Positions 25,170 to 33,258 are shown, counted from the first letter of the stretch. The stretch: 64,000 nucleotides of DNA from Acidobacteriota bacterium (GCA_016125275.1 WGMB01000011.1:1-64000); one strand, 5' to 3'. Notes: generated from the sequence alone by a model not told the origin. A program made the numbers and translations.

Positions 25170-25178
25170 AGTATACCA
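25170..25178 (-). promoter_or_regulatory. Extended -10 element (TGGTATACT) of lpxA
   Basis: TGGTATACT on the minus strand ends 19 bp before the lpxA ATG, giving an expected leader of about 12 nt. The core hexamer is near consensus and is preceded by TG at the right spacing; no good -35 box is seen. Confidence 0.45.
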
Positions 25179-25202
25179 GCCGGACGGTCCCGGCCTCGAC
25201 CG

Positions 25203-25231
25203 TTGGGCCCCGCCGCGGCATATCCTATGAT
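25203..25231 (+). promoter_or_regulatory. Putative promoter (TTGGGC-17-TATGAT) of the DCC-family gene
   Basis: TTGGGC (25203-25208) and TATGAT (25226-25231) are spaced by exactly 17 bp. The expected start point is only about 5 nt before ATG 25243, so the mRNA would be leaderless or nearly so. Confidence 0.4.
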
Positions 25232-25242
25232 CAGAGGGACGC

Positions 25243-25650
25243 ATGCGGGAGCCGGCCATCATCCTCTTCGACGGCGAGTGCAGTTTCTGCAACGCCTCGG
25301 TGCGTTTTATCCTCGATCGAGACCCGAAACGGCACTTCCGCTTCTGCCCCTCGCAGACGGAAGTCGGCCGTGATCTGCTGGAGCGGGCGGGCCTGCCGCG
25401 CGACGGGGTGGGGTCGATCGTGCTGCTGGAGGACGGACAGGTCTACACCCACTCGACGGCCGTGCTGCGTATCGCCCGCAAGCTGCGCGGACTGAGCCCG
25501 CTGGCCTATCCGTTGCGCGCGATTCCGAGGTGGCTGCGGGATGGGGTCTACAAGCTGTTCGCGGCCAACCGGCACCGCTGGAAGGGCCGCATCCGCGAGT
25601 GCCGGCTGCCGTCGCCGGAGGAGCGCAAGCTCTTTCTGGACACGGCTTGA
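25243..25650 (+). CDS. DCC-family thiol-disulfide oxidoreductase-like protein (DUF393)
   Basis: The 135-residue protein begins with the family pattern: ILFDGECSFCNASVRF, a CxxC in a thioredoxin-like fold, then RHFRFCPSQTEVG. DUF393 members are thought to be thiol-disulfide oxidoreductases, but substrates are mostly unknown. It is complete and has its own promoter-like sequence. It lies 8 bp upstream of, and convergent with, the lipoate ligase gene, so no terminator separates them. Confidence 0.85.
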   Translation: MREPAIILFDGECSFCNASVRFILDRDPKRHFRFCPSQTEVGRDLLERAGLPRDGVGSIVLLEDGQVYTHSTAVLRIARKLRGLSPLAYPLRAIPRWLRDGVYKLFAANRHRWKGRIRECRLPSPEERKLFLDTA

Positions 25651-25658
25651 GCTGCGGC

Positions 25659-26321
25659 CTATTCGCGTTCGGCCGTGAGGCGGCCCGCCAACCGGGTCAG
25701 CCCAGCCAGGAGGGCGTCGAGGGAGGCCGGCGCGTTCGTCAGGAAGTCCTCGTGCCGTCGCCCGGCGCGATAGGGCGGTTGCCGTGCGGGCTCGCGCAGC
25801 GTTTGGCTGACTAGATTGAGGTCGAAGCCGTACAGCAGGGTTCCGTGATGGAGGAGCCCGCGCCGGGTGCGGCGCTGGGCGTGTCCGGCGAACTTGCGGT
25901 CGCCCCAGGTCAAGTCCGATCCCCGGGCGCTGACGCCTTCCAGCGCCAGCAGCGCGGCCAAGGCGCCCAGGATGGCTTGGTAGCTGGCGGCTACGTCCAG
26001 CAGCTCCGGACGGCGCTCGAGCGAGAGGGCGAAGGCGTAGTTCAAGCAGCCCGGACCGAGCAGCACCGAGCCTCCGCCGGAGACCCTGCGCAGCACGGGC
26101 AGGCCCGGCTCAGCGGGCCGGCAGAGGTGGTCCGCGGGCGAGCCGCCGCGCGGCAGGACGGCGCAGACGGTCGGGGACTCCCACAACAGCAGCGTTTCTG
26201 GCAGCGGTTCGGCCGAGGGCGCCTGGTCGAGCGCTTCGAGCCGGCGCAGCTCCGCCGCCAGTCCGTCTTCGGGCGCGAGCTTTCGATATGCTTCGATGCG
26301 CAAGGGCGACAGGCCGGCCAA
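25659..26321 (-). CDS. Lipoate/octanoate-protein ligase family protein (LplA-like), short form
   Basis: The 220-residue protein starts at a TTG (26321) and has the biotin/lipoate A/B ligase fold: RRVSGGGSVLLGPG, then GDRKFAGHAQRR with the catalytic Lys and LLHHGTLLY. It attaches lipoate or octanoate to a lysine of a carrier domain. Only the catalytic domain is present; the accessory C-terminal domain of E. coli LplA is missing, which is also true of split LplA and octanoyl-transfer members. It diverges from the operon whose second gene is a GcvH-like lipoyl carrier, 17 bp apart, so that carrier is the obvious substrate. A TATACT (26326-26331, minus strand) sits right before the TTG. Confidence 0.8.
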   Translation of the reverse strand: MAGLSPLRIEAYRKLAPEDGLAAELRRLEALDQAPSAEPLPETLLLWESPTVCAVLPRGGSPADHLCRPAEPGLPVLRRVSGGGSVLLGPGCLNYAFALSLERRPELLDVAASYQAILGALAALLALEGVSARGSDLTWGDRKFAGHAQRRTRRGLLHHGTLLYGFDLNLVSQTLREPARQPPYRAGRRHEDFLTNAPASLDALLAGLTRLAGRLTAERE

Positions 26322-26338
26322 TGAGAGTATAGAAAAGC

Positions 26339-27499
26339 ATGACGCGGCAGCCGAACCGAGCCGAGCGAGCGGTCTACCTGGACTGCGCCGCCACCACGCC
26401 GCTGGACCCTCGCGTGGAGGCCGTGCTGCTGCGTTGCCTGCGGGAAGACTTCGGCAACGCCGGCAGCCGCACGCACGGCTACGGGCTGCGGGCCCGCCGC
26501 GCGGTGGAACACGCCCGCGACCAGGTGGCGCGGGTGGCCGGGGCGGCGCGCGGCGAGGTCGTCTTCACCAGCGGCGCTACTGAGAGCAACAACTTGGCCC
26601 TGCTGGGGCTGGAGGCGCACGGCCGCGAGCGCGGGCGGATGCACCTCGTCAGCTCGTCGATCGAGCATCACGCGGTGCTGGAGCCGCTGCGGCTGCTGGA
26701 ACGGCGCGGCTTCGAGCTGACGCTGCTGCCGCCCGGACCGGGCGGCTGGGTCGACCCGGCGGCCGTGCGGGCGGCGGTCCGGGACGACACGCTGGCCGTT
26801 TCGCTGATGCACGTGAACAACGAGACCGGGGTGATGCAGCCGATCGGGGAGGTCGCCGCGGCGCTGCGGGGTTCCGAGGCGTTCTTCCACGTGGACGCCG
26901 CCCAGGGGTTCGGCAAGGAGCTCGAGAGCCTGCGCGACGAGCGCATCGACCTGATCAGCCTGAGCGGCCACAAGCTCTGCGCGCCGAAGGGCGTGGGGGC
27001 GCTGATCTGCCGTCGGCGTAACGGCGAGCGGCCGCCGCTGGAGCCGCTGGCGGTCGGAGGGGGCCAAGAGATGGGTCTGCGGCCCGGGACCGTGCCGGTC
27101 CCCCTGGCGGCGGCGCTGGGAGAAGCGGCCGAGCTGGCCGCCGAGGAGTGCGACGCGCGCCGGCTGGCGGCGCTGGAGATGCAGCAGCGACTGCTGGCCG
27201 GGCTGGCGCCGCTGGAACCGACCCTGCACGGGGCGATCGACCGGGTGCTGCCCTACATCCTGAACCTGTCGTTTCCCGGGCTGGAGGCCGAGGAGGTGAT
27301 CGAAGCCTGGGAAGGGTTGGCGGCGATCTCCGACGGCGCGGCGTGCACGTCGCAGTCCTATACGTGCAGCCACGTGCTCAGCGGCATGGGATTGCCCGCC
27401 GAATGTTTGGCCGGGGCGGTCCGGTTATCATGGTGCCATCTGTCCGAACCGCCCGACGTCGAGGCTCTCGTCGCAGCGCTTCGGCAGGCCAAGGTATGA
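26339..27499 (+). CDS. Cysteine desulfurase, DndA-like subtype
   Basis: The 386-residue PLP enzyme removes sulfur from cysteine as a persulfide. Landmarks are YLDCAATTPLDP, TSGATESNN, HVDAAQGFGK, the PLP Lys in SLSGHK (K212) and the active Cys in GAACTSQS (C335). The GNAGSRTHGYG start, the GGGQEMGLRPGT stretch, ACTSQSYTCSHVL and the RLSWCH end are closer to DndA, the desulfurase of DNA phosphorothioation, than to IscS. No dndB-E genes are here, so it probably serves the Fe-S or lipoyl needs of this operon. It heads the nine-gene operon and overlaps the next gene by ATGA (27496-27499). Confidence 0.85.
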   Translation: MTRQPNRAERAVYLDCAATTPLDPRVEAVLLRCLREDFGNAGSRTHGYGLRARRAVEHARDQVARVAGAARGEVVFTSGATESNNLALLGLEAHGRERGRMHLVSSSIEHHAVLEPLRLLERRGFELTLLPPGPGGWVDPAAVRAAVRDDTLAVSLMHVNNETGVMQPIGEVAAALRGSEAFFHVDAAQGFGKELESLRDERIDLISLSGHKLCAPKGVGALICRRRNGERPPLEPLAVGGGQEMGLRPGTVPVPLAAALGEAAELAAEECDARRLAALEMQQRLLAGLAPLEPTLHGAIDRVLPYILNLSFPGLEAEEVIEAWEGLAAISDGAACTSQSYTCSHVLSGMGLPAECLAGAVRLSWCHLSEPPDVEALVAALRQAKV

Positions 27500-27969
27500 G
27501 CCCAGGGGAAGAGATCGTCCGCTACAAGCGCTCGCGGTTTTCCACGCGCCTGCCCGTGGACCGCATCTACACGCGCTCGCACTACTGGCTGCATCGCGAC
27601 CCGGCCGGGCTGTGGCGGGTGGGGCTGACGAAGTTCGCCACGCGCATGTTGGGCGACTTGGTGGAGCTGGAGCTGACGGCCGCGCCGGGATCGGCCGTCG
27701 AGGTGGGAAAGCAGATCGGCTGGATCGAGGGTTTCAAGGCGGTTTCCGACCTCTACGCGGTGGCCTCGGGCGCCTTTGCGGGGGGTAACGAGGCGCTGGC
27801 CGGCGACATCACTTTGCTAGAATCCGAGCCCTATGGGGCGGGCTGGCTCTACGCCGTGGACGGCGAGCCCGAGCCGGACGGACTGAACGTTCACGAGTAT
27901 GTGAACGTATTGGATGCAACGATCGACCGCATGTTGGCGAGTCGAGGGGAAGGAGATCCGGATGCCTAA
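27496..27969 (+). CDS. GcvH-like lipoyl carrier protein
   Basis: The frame is open upstream, but ATG 27496 inside the stop of the desulfurase gene is the evident start, giving 157 residues. The glycine cleavage H-protein fold is clear: YTRSHYWLHRDPAGLWRVGLT, then GWIEGFKAVSDLYA with the lipoyl Lys (K81). No gcvT, gcvP or other glycine cleavage gene is near, and it sits among sulfur, Fe-S and radical-SAM genes. It may therefore be a dedicated lipoyl shuttle, comparable in principle to the LbpA proteins of the sHdr pathway, and not a glycine decarboxylase part. The first ~20 residues are basic (RYKRSRFSTRLP). It overlaps the next gene by 8 bp. Confidence 0.8.
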   Translation: MSPGEEIVRYKRSRFSTRLPVDRIYTRSHYWLHRDPAGLWRVGLTKFATRMLGDLVELELTAAPGSAVEVGKQIGWIEGFKAVSDLYAVASGAFAGGNEALAGDITLLESEPYGAGWLYAVDGEPEPDGLNVHEYVNVLDATIDRMLASRGEGDPDA

Positions 27970-29068
27970 AGCGGGATACGTGATGATCGGCGGCTTTCTG
28001 GGAGCCGGCAAGACGACCGCGGTTCTGCGGCTGGCGCGTCACTTGCGCGAGCAAGGCAAGTCGGTGGGGCTGATCACCAACGACCAGAGCTTCGGGCTGG
28101 TGGATACGGCCATGGCGCGTTCGCAGGGCTTTTCAGTGGAAGAGATCACCGGCGGCTGCTTCTGCTGCCGCTTCGACTCGCTGGTGGAAGCGGCGGACAA
28201 GCTCAGCGAGGAGTCTCGGCCGGACGTCTTCATCGCCGAGCCGGTGGGCAGTTGCACGGACCTGCGGGCGGCGGTGAGCTACCCCTTGCGGCGCATCTAC
28301 GGCGACGACTACGCGATTGCGCCGCTGAGCGTGCTGGTGGACCCGGTGCGGGCCGCCCGGGTGCTGGGGCTGGAGCAGGGCCGCTCGTTCTCGGAGAAGG
28401 TTCTCTACGTCTACGACCGGCAGTTGGCCGAGGCCGACTACATCGTGATCAACAAGGTGGACCAGCTCGAGCCCGAGCAGCTCCGCGAGCTGCGCGAGGC
28501 GCTGGCGGCGAAGTATCGGCAGGCGGAGGTGCTGGAGGCCTCGGCGCGCCGCGGCGACGGGCTGGAGGCGTGGTTCGAACGGATCGCCGGCGAGGACATG
28601 GGGCTCTTTGCGGCGCCGGACGTGGATTACGAGACCTACGCCGAAGGCGAGGCCTTGCTGGGCTGGATGAATGCGACGGTACACCTGACGTCGCCGGAAG
28701 AGATCGACGGCAATGCCGCCATGGAGGAGATCGCCCGGAGCATCGCGGCGGCGGTCACCGGCGGCGACATCGCGCACTTGAAGATGACCTTGACGCCCGA
28801 CGAGGACGCCGGCGATATCGGCGTTCTCAATCTAGTGCGTAACGATACCCGCCATGAGCTCGCCCACTCCCTCAAGGCCCCGATGGATTCCGGCGAGCTG
28901 ATCATCAATCTGCGCGCCGAGGACGATCCGGAGGCCCTGCACGCGGCGGCGATGGCGGCCGTGGAAGCCTGGGCGGCGGCCGCGGAGGGGCGACGGGCCG
29001 AGGTGCGGCACAGTGAACGGTTTCGGCCGGCCAAGCCCACGCCGACGTATCGCATGGCGACCGTTTGA
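27962..29068 (+). CDS. COG0523 (CobW/HypB-like) GTPase, putative metallochaperone
   Basis: The 368-residue protein starts at ATG 27962, 8 bp inside the lipoyl-carrier gene. The GTPase motifs are GFLGAGKTT (11-19), DVFIAEPVG and NKVD. GCFCC (65-69) is the CxCC metal-binding motif that marks COG0523 proteins. They load metal or cofactor into a target enzyme. The C-terminal part is unusual: instead of the CobW C-terminal domain it has LTSPEEIDGNAAMEEI and DIAHLKMTLTPDEDAGDIG, then a long tail ending in MATV. The client is probably a metalloenzyme of this operon. Its TGA overlaps the TTG at 29065, another possible start of the next gene. Confidence 0.82.
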   Translation: MPKAGYVMIGGFLGAGKTTAVLRLARHLREQGKSVGLITNDQSFGLVDTAMARSQGFSVEEITGGCFCCRFDSLVEAADKLSEESRPDVFIAEPVGSCTDLRAAVSYPLRRIYGDDYAIAPLSVLVDPVRAARVLGLEQGRSFSEKVLYVYDRQLAEADYIVINKVDQLEPEQLRELREALAAKYRQAEVLEASARRGDGLEAWFERIAGEDMGLFAAPDVDYETYAEGEALLGWMNATVHLTSPEEIDGNAAMEEIARSIAAAVTGGDIAHLKMTLTPDEDAGDIGVLNLVRNDTRHELAHSLKAPMDSGELIINLRAEDDPEALHAAAMAAVEAWAAAAEGRRAEVRHSERFRPAKPTPTYRMATV

Positions 29069-29082
29069 GCGCGACGAACTGC

Positions 29083-29448
29083 ATGAACGAAGCAGCCAAC
29101 ACAGCAGCGCCCGAGACGCGGATTGTCTACTGTCGCTGCGCCTACGCGCGGGTGGTGCCGCGGGAAGTCAAGGACGCCGTGCTGGAGTCGTTGAGCGCGT
29201 CGAACCTCGACTTCGACGCCGCGCCGGACTTGTGCGAGATGTCGGCCCGCAAGGACGAGCGGCTGCGTGAGATCGCCGCCCAGCCTTCGGCCACGATCGT
29301 GGCCTGCTACCCGCGGGCGGTGCGCTGGCTGTTCTCCGGGGCCGGTTTTCCGCTCGACCCGGAGAAGGTACGCATTCTGAACATGCGCGAGGAGCCGGCC
29401 GAGGCCATCGTGCGGGAGATCTTGCCCCTGGCGGAGACGCAACAGTGA
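29083..29448 (+). CDS. Small four-Cys protein resembling the HdrA N-terminal domain
   Basis: I recognise no named family. The 121-residue protein (ATG 29083; a TTG at 29065 overlapping the upstream stop would add 6 residues) starts with RIVYCRCAYARVVP and continues with DLCEMSARKDERL and SATIVACYPRAVRWLF. The pattern C-x-C, then C, then ACxPR (C17, C19, C51, C75) resembles the first domain of heterodisulfide reductase HdrA, which also has CxC, C and ACSPR-like elements and holds a [4Fe-4S] cluster. The FAD domain of HdrA is absent. It may be a small electron-transfer or cluster protein. A GTGA overlap with the next gene supports coupled expression. Confidence 0.5.
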   Translation: MNEAANTAAPETRIVYCRCAYARVVPREVKDAVLESLSASNLDFDAAPDLCEMSARKDERLREIAAQPSATIVACYPRAVRWLFSGAGFPLDPEKVRILNMREEPAEAIVREILPLAETQQ

Positions 29449-30302
29449 AGGGCGGGCTCGATCTGCCGGTGCTGCGGGTGGCCCTGTACGAGGGCCGCGG
29501 CGCGCGTGCGCTGGAACCGGCTCAGCGGTTCGAGCTGCTGCAGGCGCTGCTCGACAAGGGCTACCGGGTCACGCGCGTGACCAACGGCAGCGGGGCGGCG
29601 CACTCCTCCGACGGGACGGCGTTGGCGGCGCTGGGCCGCTTCGAGGACGCCCAGCCGGAGCAGGCGCAGGACGGGGAGACGCAAGTTTTCATCCGTAACA
29701 TCGAGGGCTTGAGCGCGGAGCAGGCCGTGGGCTTGGTGGAAGGGATCCGCTCCGAGGCCGGCTTGCGCGAACCGGGCGGCTGGAAGCCCTGGTTCCCGGT
29801 GATCGACTACGACCGCTGCACCAACTGCATGCAGTGCCTGAGCTTCTGCCTCTTCGACGTCTACGGGGCCTCGAAGGAGGGCAAGATCCAGGTCCAGAAT
29901 CAGGACAACTGCAAGACGGACTGCCCGGCCTGTTCGCGGGTGTGCCCGGAGGTCGCCATCCTGTTCCCCAAGTACCGCCACGGGCCCATCCACGGCGGCG
30001 AGATCCAGGCCGACGACCTGCGGCGCGAGGCGATGAAGGTGGACATCTCAGCGCTGCTGGGCGGAGACATCTACCAGGCCTTGCGAGACCGCAGCGCCAA
30101 GGCCAAGTCGCGGTTTTCGAAGGAGCGCGACGAGGACAGGGCCCTGAAGGAACGCATGCGCTGCCTGGCGAAGCTACAGGACGATCTGGACATTCCGGCC
30201 GAGGTGTTCGCCTCGCTGCCGACGCTGGAAGAGATTCAGGCCAAGGCGAAGTCCGCGCAAGAGAAGTCGACGGCCGTCAACGGCTCGGGAGCGAAGCTGT
30301 AG
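29445..30302 (+). CDS. 2x[4Fe-4S] ferredoxin-domain protein
   Basis: The 285-residue protein starts at GTG 29445, which overlaps the upstream stop (GTGA). Residues 120-170 carry two cluster motifs: CTNCMQCLSFC (C125, C128, C131, C135) and C156 plus CPACSRVCPEV (C160, C163, C167). The first ~115 residues are not typical of ferredoxins, and the last ~110 form a charged helical tail. It is too large for a simple ferredoxin and may pass electrons to the radical SAM protein encoded 2 bp downstream, which needs a reductant. The N-terminal part may bind a partner. Confidence 0.7.
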   Translation: MKGGLDLPVLRVALYEGRGARALEPAQRFELLQALLDKGYRVTRVTNGSGAAHSSDGTALAALGRFEDAQPEQAQDGETQVFIRNIEGLSAEQAVGLVEGIRSEAGLREPGGWKPWFPVIDYDRCTNCMQCLSFCLFDVYGASKEGKIQVQNQDNCKTDCPACSRVCPEVAILFPKYRHGPIHGGEIQADDLRREAMKVDISALLGGDIYQALRDRSAKAKSRFSKERDEDRALKERMRCLAKLQDDLDIPAEVFASLPTLEEIQAKAKSAQEKSTAVNGSGAKL

Positions 30303-30304
30303 AC

Positions 30305-31498
30305 ATGGTTGCCGGATTCGCCAAACGCATGCTCACCGAGCCCGATCCGCGGGCCCTGCGGAAGTTCGTGTGGAACTTCGGCGTCAAGGGCATGTGGTCG
30401 GTGCAGAAGTTCAAGAAGCGCATCAAGCAGGGCGAGTACTTTCCGCCGTTCCTGTTCCTGTCGATCATCTCGGGCTGCCAGTTGCGCTGCCAGGGCTGCT
30501 GGGTGGACGTGGCGTCGGAGAGCAAACGCATCGAGCTCGACGACCTGGACCGCATCGTCACCGACGCGAAGAAGCGCGGCAACAGCTACTTCGGCATTCT
30601 GGGCGGAGAGCCGTTTCTGCACCCGCAGTTGTTCGATCTGCTCGGGCGGCACCCGGACTGCTACTTCCAGATCTTCACCAACGGCCATCTGATCGACGAC
30701 GCCCGCGCCGCGGAGCTGCGCCGCGTGGGCAACGCCAGCCCACTGATCAGCGTGGAGGGCGACGTGATGGTGAGCGACGAGCGGCGGGGCCGCTCGAACG
30801 TGCTCGACAAGACGCTGGCCGGCATCGAAGCCTGCCGCCGCCACCGGCTCATTACCGGCGTGGCGACCAGCGTCTGCCAGACCAACATCGAGGATCTGGT
30901 GAACGACGCTTGGCTGCGGCGGCTGATCCAGATGGGCGTGCACTACGCCTGGTTCCACACCTACCGGGTGGTCGGGCCGAAGCCGGCGGGCCATTTGGCG
31001 CTGACGCCGGAGCAGGTGTTGCGAGTGCGGCGGTTCATCGTCGAGACCCGCGCCAAGCTGCCCATCGCCATCGTCGACGCCTATTGGGACGACGAGGGAC
31101 AGGCGCTGTGCCCGATGGCCACAGGGGTGAGCCACCACATCAGCCCGTACGGCGACGTGGAGCCCTGTCCGATCATCCAGTTCGCCAAAGAATCCATTCA
31201 CGACCGGCCGAGCCTGTATGAGACGATGACCCAGTCCGGCTTCTTGCGGGATTTTCGGGAGACGGCCGCCAAGACGACGCGCGGCTGCATCGTGCTGGAG
31301 AGGCCGGATTTGGTTCGAGAGCTCGTGGAGCGCCACGGGGCGCGCGACACCACCCAGCGGCAGACCGCGTTCGTCGAGCTGGAGAATTTGACGGGCCGCA
31401 ACAGCCAGTACAATCCGGGCAACGAGATTCCTGAAGAGCATTGGGCCTACCGCATCGCCAAGAAGCACTGGTTCTTCGGATTCGGCGCCTACAGTTGA
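30305..31498 (+). CDS. Radical SAM protein
   Basis: The 397-residue enzyme (ATG 30305) has the radical SAM triad C58-x3-C62-x2-C65 in SGCQLRCQGCW and a following GGEPFLHP. Near the C-terminus, CPMATGVSHHISPYGDVEPCPI and a later Cys (RGCIV) could bind an auxiliary cluster, as in SPASM-type members. The enzyme makes a 5'-deoxyadenosyl radical and could modify a peptide, a lipid or a cofactor; the substrate is not known. It is not close to HpnH, the adenosyl-hopene synthase, whose motif and context differ. It is 2 bp downstream of the ferredoxin gene and 14 bp upstream of the prenyl synthase fusion. Confidence 0.78.
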   Translation: MVAGFAKRMLTEPDPRALRKFVWNFGVKGMWSVQKFKKRIKQGEYFPPFLFLSIISGCQLRCQGCWVDVASESKRIELDDLDRIVTDAKKRGNSYFGILGGEPFLHPQLFDLLGRHPDCYFQIFTNGHLIDDARAAELRRVGNASPLISVEGDVMVSDERRGRSNVLDKTLAGIEACRRHRLITGVATSVCQTNIEDLVNDAWLRRLIQMGVHYAWFHTYRVVGPKPAGHLALTPEQVLRVRRFIVETRAKLPIAIVDAYWDDEGQALCPMATGVSHHISPYGDVEPCPIIQFAKESIHDRPSLYETMTQSGFLRDFRETAAKTTRGCIVLERPDLVRELVERHGARDTTQRQTAFVELENLTGRNSQYNPGNEIPEEHWAYRIAKKHWFFGFGAYS

Positions 31499-31512
31499 GA
31501 CGAGACGAACGC

Positions 31513-33258
31513 ATGCAACAACAGCTCCCCGTTCTCACGATTCCCCGGCCGGTCCCGCAGCAGATCGAGCGTCGTCCGCAGGAAAACATTCCGGCTGAAC
31601 GCTCCCAGCGCGAAGCCCTGAAGCGGTTTGTAGCGGCCTACGTGGAAGAGCGCCGGGGCGAGCTGACGCCGCCGTTGCTGGGCGACGAGCTGCGCCGGCG
31701 GGCCGAGGAGGCCACGCTGTTGGCGGGGCTGGAGCCGAAGTACGCAGACTACGTGGGCGTGCTGCTCAACAACGAGGTTTGGCGCGAGCACCTGGCGTCC
31801 ACGCCGTTCGACCGCCGGCTGCTGCTGCTGCCCAAGTGCCTGCGCATCGAGGACCGCTGCCCGGCGCCGTTCGACGATTTCGGCCTGCTGTGCAAGCAGT
31901 GCGGGCTGTGCTCGATCCAGGACTTGCAGGAAGAGGCCGAGCGGCTGGGCTACGCCGTGCTGGTGGCGGAAGGCTCGGCGCTGGTGATGGCGCTGATCCA
32001 GACCGGCAAGATCGACGCCATTGTGGGCGTGAGCTGCCTCTCCGTGCTGGAGAAGGCTTTTCCGCACATGGAGAGCGCCGCCGTGCCGGGCATCGCGATC
32101 CCGCTGCTGCAAGACGACTGCAAGGACACGGCCGTCGACGTGGAGTGGGTGTGGGACTTCATCCACCTGACCAGCGACGACCGCACGCGGCGGATGGACC
32201 TGGACGCATTGCGGGTCGAGGTGGACGGCTGGTTCCGTCCGGACGCACTGGACGAGATCTTCGGCGCGCCGGCCAACGGCGAGGCGGAGACGCTGGCGCG
32301 CGCCATGCTGGCGCAGGCCGGCAAGCGCTGGCGGCCCTTCCTGACGGTTTGCGCCTACCAGGCCTTGCAGGACGATCCGCACTCCGAGCCGCCGGCCGCG
32401 GTGCGCAAGGCGGCGGTGGCCGTGGAGTGCTTCCACAAGGCTTCGCTGCTGCACGACGACATCGAGGATGAAGACGACCTGCGCTACGGCGAACCGACGC
32501 TGCACGCCACGCACGGCGTGGCCACGGCGCTGAACGTGGGCGACCTGCTGGTGGGCGAAGGCTACCGCCTGCTGGCCGAGTGCGACTTCGCGCCGGCCGT
32601 GCGGGCCGAGCTGGTGCGGATCGCTTCGCGCGGCCACCGCACGCTGTGCCTGGGACAAGGCGCCGAGATCGCCTGGATGCGCAACCCGGAGCCGCTGAGC
32701 TCCAACGAGGTGCTGGCGATCTTCCAGCAAAAGACGGCGCCGGCGTTCGGCGTGTCGCTGGAGATCGGCGCGGCGTGCGCCGGCGCGGGGCCCAAGGTGC
32801 AGGAGGTGCTGCGGCGCTACTCCGACGCGCTGGGCGTGGCGTACCAGATTCGCGACGATCTCGACGATCTGGAGACCGGCGAGGACGGGGCCGACGACGT
32901 GGCGGCGTTGCGGCCGTCGCTGCCGTTGGCCCTGGCCTACGAGCATGCCAAGAAGGAGCCCGCGCTGCGTCCGCTGCTCGAAGCCGCCTGGCGCCGCCGG
33001 GAAGGCATGAGCGAGCGCGCCGGCGAGGTGCGCGCGGCCATGGACCGCTTTGACGCCGTGGAGCGCGGCCGTCGCCTTCTGGAGAGCTACAAGGAGGAGG
33101 CCGTCCGGTCCATCGCTGATCTGGATCACGCCAGCTTGAAGGGCCTTTTGCGGCGCGTGGTGGGCAAGATCTTCAGCGTGGAGATCGAAGGCTGGTGCAG
33201 TGAGTTTGAGTCTCGAAATGCTGCAGGTCGCCCGGCTGTCGCCGAAGTCGCTCGGTGA
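31513..33258 (+). CDS. DUF116-polyprenyl diphosphate synthase fusion
   Basis: The 581-residue protein has two parts. Residues ~80-225 match DUF116: LLLLPKCLRIEDRCPAPF, LLCKQCGLC, then VGVSCLSVLEK and LQDDCKDT, with at least seven conserved Cys (C109, C116, C127, C130, C133, C175, C203) that probably bind an Fe-S cluster. Residues ~255-560 form an all-trans prenyl diphosphate synthase with the first Asp motif LLHDDIEDEDD (D315, D316) and the second IRDDLDDLE (D448-D452). Small residues (A310, S311) at the -5 and -4 sites before the first motif would allow chains longer than C15. It condenses IPP with an allylic diphosphate. I know of no enzyme with this fusion. ATG 31513 is chosen because the frame upstream overlaps the radical SAM gene. 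Confidence 0.85.
   Translation: MQQQLPVLTIPRPVPQQIERRPQENIPAERSQREALKRFVAAYVEERRGELTPPLLGDELRRRAEEATLLAGLEPKYADYVGVLLNNEVWREHLASTPFDRRLLLLPKCLRIEDRCPAPFDDFGLLCKQCGLCSIQDLQEEAERLGYAVLVAEGSALVMALIQTGKIDAIVGVSCLSVLEKAFPHMESAAVPGIAIPLLQDDCKDTAVDVEWVWDFIHLTSDDRTRRMDLDALRVEVDGWFRPDALDEIFGAPANGEAETLARAMLAQAGKRWRPFLTVCAYQALQDDPHSEPPAAVRKAAVAVECFHKASLLHDDIEDEDDLRYGEPTLHATHGVATALNVGDLLVGEGYRLLAECDFAPAVRAELVRIASRGHRTLCLGQGAEIAWMRNPEPLSSNEVLAIFQQKTAPAFGVSLEIGAACAGAGPKVQEVLRRYSDALGVAYQIRDDLDDLETGEDGADDVAALRPSLPLALAYEHAKKEPALRPLLEAAWRRREGMSERAGEVRAAMDRFDAVERGRRLLESYKEEAVRSIADLDHASLKGLLRRVVGKIFSVEIEGWCSEFESRNAAGRPAVAEVAR

Noticed and set aside
30305-31498. HpnH-like adenosyl-hopene synthase
   Set aside because: It is in a cyclase operon, but the cluster motif context (SGCQLRCQGCW) and the second Cys region differ from HpnH, so a general radical SAM call is safer.
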